From Burkholderiales bacterium (GTDB taxonomy: Bacteria; Pseudomonadota; Gammaproteobacteria; Burkholderiales; Casimicrobiaceae), in contig JAICUU010000007.1 in assembly GCA_025935675.1 (NCBI GenBank), positions 1 through 37,918 of the forward strand: a DNA stretch of 37,918 bases, in the 5' to 3' direction. Below, piece by piece: positions 22,926 to 30,746 of this stretch. The position numbers and the translations under genes are program-made. The notes under the pieces were generated by a model that was given only the letters and a program-made list of their open reading frames with translations, had not been told where the DNA came from and searched no databases. Each line of letters begins with the position of its first letter. The stretch's first letter is position 1.

Positions 22926-23600
22926 ATGCTGCGCATGGTCATCGCTTGCGGGCTGCTTGCCCTGACGTCCGTCGCGCAAGCGCAAACCGCGCCATCGGCC
23001 GTCGAAATCGCCACCTATGAAGGCCTGCATCGGGCAGCGCAGGACGGCAACGTCGACGACATCCGTCGCCTGGCCAAGGCCGGCGCGGCGCTGAATGCAC
23101 GCGATGCAAACGGGCGCACGCCCGCCCATGTCGCGGCGTTCGCCTCGCAGGACGAGGCATTGCGCGCGCTGGCAGAAGCCGGCGCCGACATGAACGCGCT
23201 GGACGACCAGGTCTACGACGTCGTCACGATCGCTGCCGTCGCGGACGATCTTGAGCTGATGTCGCTCGCGATACGACTCGGTAACGAACCCGGCCTCACG
23301 ACCAGCCCCTGGCGCGGCACGGCGCTGATCGCCGCCGCGCATCTTGGCCATGTCGAGGTGGTGCGCCGACTGATCGCCGCCGGCGCGCCGCTCGATCACG
23401 TCAACAACCTCGGCTGGACGGCGCTGATGGAATCGGTGATCCTGGGCAACGGCGGCCGGAATCACCAGCAGGTGGTGCGGCTGCTCGTCGAGGCGGGCGC
23501 CGATCGATCGATCACCGATCGTGACGGGGTGACGCCGCTCGTCCATGCCCGCGCGCGCGGATATTCCGAGATCGCGCGACTGCTGGAAAAGCGACGCTGA
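22926..23600 (+). CDS. Secreted/periplasmic ankyrin-repeat protein
   Basis: Signal peptide MLRMVIACGLLALTSVAQAQ; ankyrin repeats DGNVDDIRRLAKAGAALNARDANGRTPAHVAAF, GHVEVVRRLIAAGAPLDHVNNLGWTALMESV, VVRLLVEAGADRSITDRDGVTPLVHA. Confidence 0.92.
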   Translation: MLRMVIACGLLALTSVAQAQTAPSAVEIATYEGLHRAAQDGNVDDIRRLAKAGAALNARDANGRTPAHVAAFASQDEALRALAEAGADMNALDDQVYDVVTIAAVADDLELMSLAIRLGNEPGLTTSPWRGTALIAAAHLGHVEVVRRLIAAGAPLDHVNNLGWTALMESVILGNGGRNHQQVVRLLVEAGADRSITDRDGVTPLVHARARGYSEIARLLEKRR

Positions 23601-23661
23601 CCGTCACCCGTGCCCGCGGCGTCGACCGCCAGCGATGGGGTCGGGATGGACCAGCGGCAGG

Positions 23662-23738
23662 TGGCGCGCCCGACAGGATTCGAACCTGTGACCCTTGGCT
23701 TCGGAAACCAATACTCTATCCAGCTGAGCTACGGGCGC
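23662..23738 (-). tRNA. tRNA-Arg (anticodon CCG), CCA encoded
   Basis: Minus strand GCGCCCGTAGCTCAGCTGGATAGAGTATTGGTTTCCGAAGCCAAGGGTCACAGGTTCGAATCCTGTCGGGCGCGCCA; anticodon loop TTCCGAA, intact acceptor, D, anticodon and T stems. Confidence 0.96.
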
Positions 23739-23797
23739 GAGGCCGGCGATTGTAGCCTCGCACGGGCGGCAGCGTCCAGCCGACGGCGTCGATTGGG

Positions 23798-23803
23798 TAT
23801 AAT
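23798..23803 (+). promoter_or_regulatory. Probable -10 element (TATAAT) upstream of the cytochrome c gene
   Basis: gggTATAATtgaaatc about 50 nt upstream of ATG 23854; no clear -35 seen. Confidence 0.5.
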
Positions 23804-23853
23804 TGAAATCTTGCCGCGAATCGCCATTCGTTCGAGTCACTCCTGCCGCGACC

Positions 23854-24732
23854 ATGACGGAAGAAGACCACCAGCACCAGTCAGCCATCAAGACGCCGAA
23901 GCAGCTCATCATCGTCGTCGTCCTCGCGTTCGTCGTGCCGATCACCGTGATCGGCCTCATCTCGCAGCTCGTGACCAGCGGCATGACCGGCGCCAAGGAT
24001 GACGACGTCGCACGGCGCGCGCGCATCGCGCCCGTGGGCACCGTGCTCCTCGCCGATGCCAATGCGCCGCATGTCGCGATGAGCGGCGAGGCGGTGTTCG
24101 GCCAGGTCTGCAAGACCTGCCACGAGGCCGGCATCGCGGGCGCGCCGAAGATGGGCGACAAGGCCGCGTGGGCGCCGCGCATCGCCGAAGGCGAGGCGAC
24201 GCTCTTCAAGCACGCGATCGACGGGTTCCAGGGGAAGACCGGCATGATGCCGCCGAAGGGCGGCAATCCCGACCTCGCCGACGACGACGTCGAGCGCGCG
24301 GTCGTGTACATGGCGAACAAGTCGGGCGGCAAGCTCGCCGAGCCGAAGCCCGCGCCGAATGCCGTCGCGGCCGCGCCGGCCGCAGCGGCGCCCGCCGCCG
24401 CGCCGGTTGCCGTTGCCGCCGCTGCAACGCCTGTGGCAGCCCCTGCCGCAGCGGCCGCGCAACCGGCCGCCGCCGCGGGCGGCGACGGCAAGGCCACGTA
24501 CGATTCGACCTGCCACGTCTGTCACGGTCCCGGCATCGCCGGCGCGCCGAAGTTCGGCGACAAGGCCGCGTGGGCGCCGCGCATCGCCGAAGGTCTGCCG
24601 ACGCTGCACCAGCACGCGCTGCACGGCTTCCAAGGCAAGAGCGGCGTGATGCCGGCGAAGGGTGGCAACACCGCGCTCTCCGATGCCGCCGTGCAGGCCG
24701 CCGTCGACTACATGGTGGCCGCGGCCAAGTAG
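23854..24732 (+). CDS. Membrane-anchored cytochrome c (c5-type) with two duplicated heme domains
   Basis: Two CxxCH motifs (CKTCH, CHVCH), each followed by GIAGAPK(M/F)[14 protein letters not shown]-terminal TM; Ala/Pro linker between domains. Confidence 0.93.
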   Translation: MTEEDHQHQSAIKTPKQLIIVVVLAFVVPITVIGLISQLVTSGMTGAKDDDVARRARIAPVGTVLLADANAPHVAMSGEAVFGQVCKTCHEAGIAGAPKMGDKAAWAPRIAEGEATLFKHAIDGFQGKTGMMPPKGGNPDLADDDVERAVVYMANKSGGKLAEPKPAPNAVAAAPAAAAPAAAPVAVAAAATPVAAPAAAAAQPAAAAGGDGKATYDSTCHVCHGPGIAGAPKFGDKAAWAPRIAEGLPTLHQHALHGFQGKSGVMPAKGGNTALSDAAVQAAVDYMVAAAK

Positions 24733-24764
24733 CGAATCGCCATTACGGCGTCATCGCCGAATGC

Positions 24765-24796
24765 AAAGGCCGCCCGATGTCCGGGCGGCCTTTTTG
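24765..24796 (+). terminator. Intrinsic terminator after the cytochrome c gene
   Basis: aaaggccgcccg-atgt-ccgggcggcctttttg: GC stem plus T-tract. Confidence 0.85.
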
Positions 24797-24856
24797 TCGC
24801 GGTGGTTCCGTGCAGGGGCTCCTTTGTTGCACGTTGCAACGTGGCCGAAACCGCCG

Positions 24857-26857
24857 TCAGCGTCGCGCCACCAGCGCCTTGAGCGCGCGCAGCCGCTCGA
24901 TCCCCTGCGCCTTCTCGCGCGCCGCCTCGTCGGCCGGCAGCGGCGCGCCGCTGTAGCGCAAATCCTCCTGCGAAAGCTCCGCCAGGAAGCGTGACGGCGC
25001 CGCGTCGATGCGCGCGCCGGCGCGCTTGCGGACGCGGCAGAACGTCACGTGCAGCGTGCGCTGCGCGCGCGTGACGCCCACGTACATGAGGCGCCGCTCC
25101 TCGTCGACGTCGCCTTTGTCGATCGCCTCGCGGTGCGGCAGGATGCCCTCCTCGACGCCGATCATCGTCACGTGCGGGAACTCGAGGCCCTTCGCCGCGT
25201 GCAGCGTGGAGAGGTGCACCGCGTCGGCGGCCTCGCCGTCGCGGCCCTCGAGCAGCGTGACGAGCGCGATCATCTGCGTCAGCTCGAGGAGCGATTTGCC
25301 GTCGCTCTCGCCCTTCCGCGCGAGCCAGTCGACGAAGTCCTGCACGCTCTTCGCGCGCGCCTTCGCGTCCTCGCGCTCGAACGTCGCGACGAGGTAGTCG
25401 TCGTAGCCGATGCCGCGCACGAGCTCCGTCAGGAGCCGGCCCGCGGGCTCCTTCACCGCGCGATGGCGGATGCCGTTGACGAGCGCGCAGAAGCGCTCGA
25501 GCTCCTCGCGCGCGCGCGCCTGCGCGACTGCCGCGAACGCGGGCTCGAACACCGCTGCGAAGAGGCTCGCTTTCGCCTGGCGCGCGACGTCGCCGAGCTT
25601 CGCAAGCGTGGCCTCGCCGATGCCGCGCTTCGGCGTCGTCACTGCGCGCACGAACGCGGGATCGTCGTCGTCGTTGGCGACGAGCCGCAGGTACGCGACG
25701 ATGTCGCGGATCTCGGCGCGGTCGAAATACGACTGTCCGCCCGAGACGACATACGGGATGCTTGCCGCGCGCAACGCGGCCTCCATCGCGCGCGACTGGT
25801 GATTGCCGCGATAGAGCACCGCGAAGTCGCCGTAGCGGCCGCGCTCCTCGAAACGCCGCGCCGAGATGGCGGCGGCGACGGTCTCGGCCTCGGCCTCGTC
25901 GTCCGCGCAGGACGTCACGCGGATCGTGTCGCCGTTGCCGAGATCGCTCCACAGGCGCTTCTCGTGAAGCTTGCGGTTGTGGGCGATGAGCGCGTTGGCC
26001 GAGCGCAGGATGCGCACGCTGGAGCGGTAGTTCTGCTCGAGCTTGACCACGCGCGTCGCCGGGTAGTCGTCGGTGAGGCGCGCGAGGTTGTCGAGCGTGG
26101 CGCCGCGCCAGCCGTAGATCGCCTGGTCGTCGTCGCCGACCGCGGTGAAGCGCGCGCGCGTGCCGACCAGGTGGCGGAACAATGCGTACTGCGCGGGATT
26201 GGTGTCCTGGTACTCGTCGACCAGCACGTGCGCGAAGCGTGTCGACCAGCGCGCTGCCGCCTCGGCGTCGCGCTCGAACAGCGCGAGCGGCCGGATGATC
26301 AGGTCGTCGAAGTCGACCGCCTGGTAAGCGGCCAGCGTGTCGGCGTAGCGCGCATAGGCGCGCGCCGCGGCGCGCGCGTCGTCGTCGGTGGCCTCGGCGA
26401 GCGCGCGCGACGGCGGCACCAGCGCGTTCTTCCATTGCGAGATCCGCCATTGCGCGGCGCGCGCGCGGCCGCGATCGGCGGTGGCGACGAGCTCGGCGAC
26501 GATCGGCTCGAGATCGGACGGATCGAGGATCGAGAAGCCGGGCTTGATGCCGAGCGCCTTCGCCTCGCGGCGCATGATCGCGAGGCCGAGCGCGTGGAAT
26601 GTGGAAATCGTCGCCTCACCGGCGTCGGCGGCGCCCCCCTTGGCCGCCGCGGTGACGCGCTCGCGCATTTCGCGCGCTGCCTTGTTGGTGAACGTGATCG
26701 CGGCGATCTCTCCGGGGTCGATGCCGGACGCCGCGAGGTGCGCGATCTTGGCGGCGATGACGCGCGTCTTGCCGCTGCCGGCGCCGGCGAGCACCAGCAG
26801 CGGCGCGTCGATCGTGCGCACGGCTTCGCGCTGCGCCGGATTGAGCGGGAAGCTCAC
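24857..26857 (-). CDS. rep: UvrD/Rep-family ATP-dependent DNA helicase (Rep-like)
   Basis: VSFPLNPAQREAVRTIDAPLLVLAGAGSGKTRVI (Walker A), VDEYQDTN (motif II), GDDDQAIYGWRGA, LEQNYRSS, VHLSTLHAAKGLEFPHV. GTG 26857 preferred; ORF extends to ATG 26902. Confidence 0.9.
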   Translation of the reverse strand: MSFPLNPAQREAVRTIDAPLLVLAGAGSGKTRVIAAKIAHLAASGIDPGEIAAITFTNKAAREMRERVTAAAKGGAADAGEATISTFHALGLAIMRREAKALGIKPGFSILDPSDLEPIVAELVATADRGRARAAQWRISQWKNALVPPSRALAEATDDDARAAARAYARYADTLAAYQAVDFDDLIIRPLALFERDAEAAARWSTRFAHVLVDEYQDTNPAQYALFRHLVGTRARFTAVGDDDQAIYGWRGATLDNLARLTDDYPATRVVKLEQNYRSSVRILRSANALIAHNRKLHEKRLWSDLGNGDTIRVTSCADDEAEAETVAAAISARRFEERGRYGDFAVLYRGNHQSRAMEAALRAASIPYVVSGGQSYFDRAEIRDIVAYLRLVANDDDDPAFVRAVTTPKRGIGEATLAKLGDVARQAKASLFAAVFEPAFAAVAQARAREELERFCALVNGIRHRAVKEPAGRLLTELVRGIGYDDYLVATFEREDAKARAKSVQDFVDWLARKGESDGKSLLELTQMIALVTLLEGRDGEAADAVHLSTLHAAKGLEFPHVTMIGVEEGILPHREAIDKGDVDEERRLMYVGVTRAQRTLHVTFCRVRKRAGARIDAAPSRFLAELSQEDLRYSGAPLPADEAAREKAQGIERLRALKALVARR

Positions 26858-27135
26858 TTGACGACCCTCCGCGCTGCGCGCTTCGGGATGCGGGGTCGCC
26901 ACATCCGGCGCTTGGGGCGGCCCTGCGCGCTCATCGGCGCGCGCGGCGGTTGGGGTTGCGAATGCGGGACACGTGGAGGCGGAGCGGTCGTCGATGCGAT
27001 GCGTGCGCTAGAATCGCGGCGCGCTTCGAGCGTCGCGCGGGTTGTCGCGCGGCGCTCATTCTAGGGAGCGCGGGCGCGCGGCGTAAGTCTTGACGGCCGC
27101 GCCGATTTCAGGAACGCAACGCGGACACGATTGAC

Positions 27136-27978
27136 GTGGCGCACTTCGCCATCGGCGACATCCAGGGCTGCCACGCGGAATTCCGCGAGCTGCTCGCGCT
27201 CATCGATTTTTCGCCGTCGCGCGACCGGCTGTGGCTCGTCGGCGACCTGGTCAACCGCGGCCCGCGATCGCTCGAGGTGCTGCGCGACGTGATGGCGCTC
27301 GGCGACGCCGTCACCACTGTCCTCGGCAACCACGATTTCCACCTGCTGACGATCGCCGCCGGCCACCGTGCGCCGCATCGCGGCGACACGCTCGACGCGA
27401 TCCTCTCAGCACCCGACCGCGATGCGCTGGTTGACTGGCTGATGTGCCGGCCGCTGTGTGTCGCCGAGGGCGGGCGCGTGCTGGTGCACGCGGGACTTTT
27501 GCCCTCGTGGACCGCCGACGACGCGGTGCGCCTGTCGCGCGAGGTGGAGTCAGTGCTCGCTGGCGCCGACGCGTCGCGCTTCCTGTCGGTGCTCTACGGC
27601 GACGAGCCGTCGACCTGGCGCGAGGACCTCGCCGGCGACGATCGGCTGCGCGCGATCGTCAACGCCTGCACGCGGATGCGCTTTTGCGATGCAGATGACC
27701 GGATGGAGATGCGCGAGAAGCGCGGCCCGGCGTTCACGCCGCCCGGCTTCCTGCCATGGTTCCGCCAGCCCACGCGGCGCAGCGCGTCGCACCATGTCGT
27801 TTGCGGCCACTGGTCGACGCTCGGCCTCGCGTTCACGCCGAACATGTCGATGCTCGACAGCGGCTGCCTGTGGGGCGGCACGCTCACCGCGGTCGATCTC
27901 GACTCGCGGCGAATTTTTGCGGTGCCGTCGCGCTCGCCGGTTGCGCCGGTGACGGCAGCCCGAGCGACGCACGGATAG
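27136..27978 (+). CDS. apaH: Symmetrical bis(5'-nucleosyl)-tetraphosphatase (ApaH)
   Basis: VAHFAIGDIQGCHAEFRELLALIDF...LWLVGDLVNRGPRSLEVLRDV...VLGNHDFHLL; metallophosphatase motifs; GTG start. Confidence 0.95.
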   Translation: MAHFAIGDIQGCHAEFRELLALIDFSPSRDRLWLVGDLVNRGPRSLEVLRDVMALGDAVTTVLGNHDFHLLTIAAGHRAPHRGDTLDAILSAPDRDALVDWLMCRPLCVAEGGRVLVHAGLLPSWTADDAVRLSREVESVLAGADASRFLSVLYGDEPSTWREDLAGDDRLRAIVNACTRMRFCDADDRMEMREKRGPAFTPPGFLPWFRQPTRRSASHHVVCGHWSTLGLAFTPNMSMLDSGCLWGGTLTAVDLDSRRIFAVPSRSPVAPVTAARATHG

Positions 27979-28744
27979 CCGCTTCCGACAGCGCCGCGAG
28001 CTCGCGGCGCGTGCGCGTCGACGCGGCGATCGGCGGATGCGCGATCACCTCGATCACCTGGTCGCGCGCACCGCAGATGCTCCAGAACGAGCGCGCCAGC
28101 GACGTATCGCCGGCGTACTGCGTCGCGCGCGAGGCGCGGCCGTCGCGGTATGCGTAGCGCAGCGCAATCGGCTGCACGTGGCCCGCCGAGTCGATCACGG
28201 GCTGCAACAGCGAGCCGTGGAACTTGAGGAGCGCCGTGCCGTCGGTCGTCGTGCCCTCGGGAAACACCGCGAGCACGTCGCCGCCGCGCAGCGCCTCGGC
28301 GGCGATCGCGTTGACGCGCAGCGTATCGGCCTTGCGCGCCCGCGTGACGAAGATCGTACCGGTCTCGCGGACCAGCTTGCCGACGAGCGGCCATCGCGCG
28401 AGCTCGGCCTTGGCGATGAAGCGCGCCGGCGAATGCGCGTCGAGCACGAAGATGTCAAGCCACGACACATGGTTCGCGAGGTAGACGACGTTGCCGCCGG
28501 CCTCGTGGATCTCGCCCTGCACGCGCGGCTCGACGCCGAGGAGCGCGAGCAGGTGGCGGCTCCAGGCGCGATTGAGCGCGCGCTTTTGCGCCGCGCTCGC
28601 ACGCGGGAACACGAACGTGGTGATGGCGATTCCCCGGCCGACGTGGACGAGGACGCGCAGCGCGCGCCACGACTGGCGCGCACGCGACACGCGATCGGCG
28701 GAGGCGGTCACGGGCCGCGCGACGAATCCGGAAAGGCGCGCCAT
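27884..28744 (-). CDS. Lysophospholipid/1-acyl-glycerol-3-phosphate acyltransferase (PlsC-like)
   Basis: NHVSWLD (HX4D-like), KAELARWPLVG, FPEGTTTDG; start placed at ATG 28744 because upstream ATG 28765 falls within a terminator hairpin. Confidence 0.88.
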   Translation of the reverse strand: MARLSGFVARPVTASADRVSRARQSWRALRVLVHVGRGIAITTFVFPRASAAQKRALNRAWSRHLLALLGVEPRVQGEIHEAGGNVVYLANHVSWLDIFVLDAHSPARFIAKAELARWPLVGKLVRETGTIFVTRARKADTLRVNAIAAEALRGGDVLAVFPEGTTTDGTALLKFHGSLLQPVIDSAGHVQPIALRYAYRDGRASRATQYAGDTSLARSFWSICGARDQVIEVIAHPPIAASTRTRRELAALSEAAIRASLGLPSPAQPASATAPQKFAASRDRPR

Positions 28745-28750
28745 GCGCGA

Positions 28751-28774
28751 AAAGGCCCGCACCATGGCGGGCCC
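28751..28774 (-). terminator. Probable intrinsic terminator of the glycine-zipper gene, adjacent to or overlapping the plsC-like 5' end
   Basis: Minus strand aagggcccgc-catggt-gcgggcctttt; GC stem with short T-run. Confidence 0.6.
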
Positions 28775-28846
28775 TTGCGCGTCAACGCATCGCCACGGGA
28801 CGGTGGCGGTCGCCGCCGCGGAGCCGTTGCGCCGCGGGCAACGTCA

Positions 28847-29380
28847 TCAGAACGCGACGCGCGTCGTATAACCATCCGACAGCACGCGCACGCGATCGCC
28901 TGGGCGGAAATTCTCGCCCGCGTTCTCCTGCGGCACGGCGATCGTGCGACCGGAATCGAGGCGCACCGTCACTTCGACGCCGTTGCGCTGGTTGGCGTTG
29001 TTCTCGACGGCATTGCCGACCAGTCCGCCGACGATCGCGCCGGCGATGGCGCCCGCGGCGTTGGCCGCGCCGCTGCCGCCGATCTGCGCGCCCGCGATGC
29101 CGCCGAGCGCGGCGCCGCCGACCGTGCCGACGCCGGTGTTCGGCGCCGCGAGCTGCACGTAGCGCACGCTCTCGACGACGCCCATCTCGACTGTCTGCGC
29201 GCGCATTCCCTGCCCATACTGGTACACGTCACCGCGCTGCGACGGCGCGCAAGCCGCCAGCGACAGTGCCAGCGCCGCGACGGCGACGGCGGCGAGCGCA
29301 CGCGTGATGCGCGGCCTCCGAGCGGCTGCGTCGCGCGTCGAGACATTCGGTTGCACGGGCGTCTGAAAGGTCGTTTGCAT
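28847..29380 (-). CDS. Glycine-zipper outer-membrane lipoprotein (SlyB/17-kDa antigen-like)
   Basis: Lipobox-like LSLAAC; GTVGGAALGGIAGAQIGGSGAANAAGAIAGAIVGGLVGNAVE glycine zipper; C-terminal VTVRLDSGRTIAVPQE...FRPGDRVRVLSDG. Confidence 0.88.
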   Translation of the reverse strand: MQTTFQTPVQPNVSTRDAAARRPRITRALAAVAVAALALSLAACAPSQRGDVYQYGQGMRAQTVEMGVVESVRYVQLAAPNTGVGTVGGAALGGIAGAQIGGSGAANAAGAIAGAIVGGLVGNAVENNANQRNGVEVTVRLDSGRTIAVPQENAGENFRPGDRVRVLSDGYTTRVAF

Positions 29381-29385
29381 GGCGA

Positions 29386-30321
29386 TCACCAGAGGGTTCC
29401 GGCGAAGCTTTGATTGTATAACGCGTCGATCCGTTCCCGGTTGACCACGTGGTTCTGCGCGCCGCGCGAGCCGATCTTGAGCGCGCCGAGCGTCGCGGCG
29501 AGCTGGCCGCTGCGCTGCCAGTCCCATCCGCTTGCCATCCCGTACAAGAGACCGGCGCGGTACGCGTCGCCGCAGCCGGTCGGATCGACCACCGCCGCCG
29601 CGCGCGCGACACCGATGCGCAGCACCTGGCCGTCGGCGTGAATCTCGGAGCCCTCGCCGCCGCGCGTGACGACCATCGCGTCGACGCACCGCGCCAGCGC
29701 GTCGATCGTAAGCCCGGTGCGCTCGGTGAGAAGCCGCGCCTCGTAGTCGTTGACGGTGAGGACGCTCGCGGCGTCGACCATCGACACGAGCTCGTCGCCG
29801 TCGAAAAGCGTCATCGCCTGGCCCGGGTCGAAGATGAACGGGATGCGCGCGGCGTGAAACTCGGCGGCGTGCTGCAGCATGCCCTCGCGGCCGTCCGGCG
29901 CGACGATGCCGATGCCGATGCCGGCGACGTCGCCGACATGGTTGTCGTGCGAGCGTCCCATCGCGCCCGGATGGAACGCGGTGATCTGGTTGTCGTCGAG
30001 GTCGGTGATGATGAAGGCCTGCGCGGTGAACTGGTCCGGCACGTCGCGCACGCCGTCGCAGCCGATGCGCAGCGACGCGAGCCGGTCGCGGTAGCCCGCG
30101 CCGTCCTTGCCGAGCGTCGCCATCGCGACCGGCTCGCCGCCGATCGCCGCGAGGTTGTAGGCGATGTTGCCGGCGCAGCCGCCCCACTCGCGGCGCATGT
30201 CGCTCACGGTGAACGCCACCGACAGCACGTGCGCCTGGTCGGGCAGGATGTGCCGCGCGAAGCGGTCGGGGAACACCATGATGGTGTCGAAGGCGAGCGA
30301 GCCGCAGATGAGCGTGCGCAT
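29386..30321 (-). CDS. PfkB-family carbohydrate/adenosine kinase
   Basis: MRTLICGSLAFDTIMVFPDRF...GGCAGNIAYNLAAIGGEPVAMATLGKDG...VTRGGEGSEI...VDPTGCGDAYRAGLLYG (PfkB signature DPTGCGDA). Confidence 0.93.
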   Translation of the reverse strand: MRTLICGSLAFDTIMVFPDRFARHILPDQAHVLSVAFTVSDMRREWGGCAGNIAYNLAAIGGEPVAMATLGKDGAGYRDRLASLRIGCDGVRDVPDQFTAQAFIITDLDDNQITAFHPGAMGRSHDNHVGDVAGIGIGIVAPDGREGMLQHAAEFHAARIPFIFDPGQAMTLFDGDELVSMVDAASVLTVNDYEARLLTERTGLTIDALARCVDAMVVTRGGEGSEIHADGQVLRIGVARAAAVVDPTGCGDAYRAGLLYGMASGWDWQRSGQLAATLGALKIGSRGAQNHVVNRERIDALYNQSFAGTLW

Positions 30322-30450
30322 GCGAGAAATCCGCGCGCGCCGGCGGCGCCGCGGGAAAGGTTGCAAAGGGGGCGAAGTGTAGCGCGACGCGCCATTGCCT
30401 CGTGCCCGGTCGCGGTCATGAGGCGCATGCGAATGTGGTCGCCATGCGAA

Positions 30451-30530
30451 GGCCGGGCTGCGGGGATATCGCCAGTCGCTCAAACACGCTTCGCGAACTC
30501 GCTTGGTGGCGATATCCCCGCATCCCGGCC
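30451..30530. repeat. Hairpin element copy A (24-bp stem, 32-nt loop)
   Basis: ggccgggctgcggggatatcgcca-[gtcgctcaaacacgcttcgcgaactcgcttgg]-tggcgatatccccgcatcccggcc; 23/24 stem pairs. Confidence 0.95.
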
Positions 30531-30617
30531 ACCGATCGCCCTGCGGTCGTCACGAACTCCGGATGTCGGCGCTCTCATGCGCGGTGTCGTTGCCTTGCGG
30601 CCCGCACGACTGTCCGT

Positions 30618-30697
30618 CGTCGGGATGGCGGGGCATTGCCACCAAGCGAGTTCGCGAAGCGTGTTTGAGCGACTGGCAATGCCCCGCCAGCCCGACG
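30618..30697. repeat. Hairpin element copy B, inverted relative to copy A
   Basis: cgtcgggatggcggggcattgcca-[ccaagcgagttcgcgaagcgtgtttgagcgac]-tggcaatgccccgccagcccgacg; 23/24 stem pairs; loop is the exact reverse complement of the copy A loop. Confidence 0.95.
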
Positions 30698-30746
30698 CCG
30701 CGCAAGAAGGCCGATGCGCAACCGTCGCTTCGACCGTCGAGACGCC

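Noticed and set aside
23662-23738. tRNA-Arg as a possible integration site for a mobile island
   Set aside because: No integrase, direct repeat of the tRNA 3' end or atypical gene content next to it; both flanks look like core genome.
27991-28010. 20-bp perfect palindrome gcgccgcgagctcgcggcgc as an independent regulatory element
   Set aside because: Lies inside the acyltransferase coding region in very GC-rich DNA; only noted as a possible 3' structure for apaH.
30618-30697. Hairpin copy B considered as a simple intrinsic terminator of algR
   Set aside because: No T-tract follows the stem on either strand, and the 32-nt conserved loop is far longer than in terminators.
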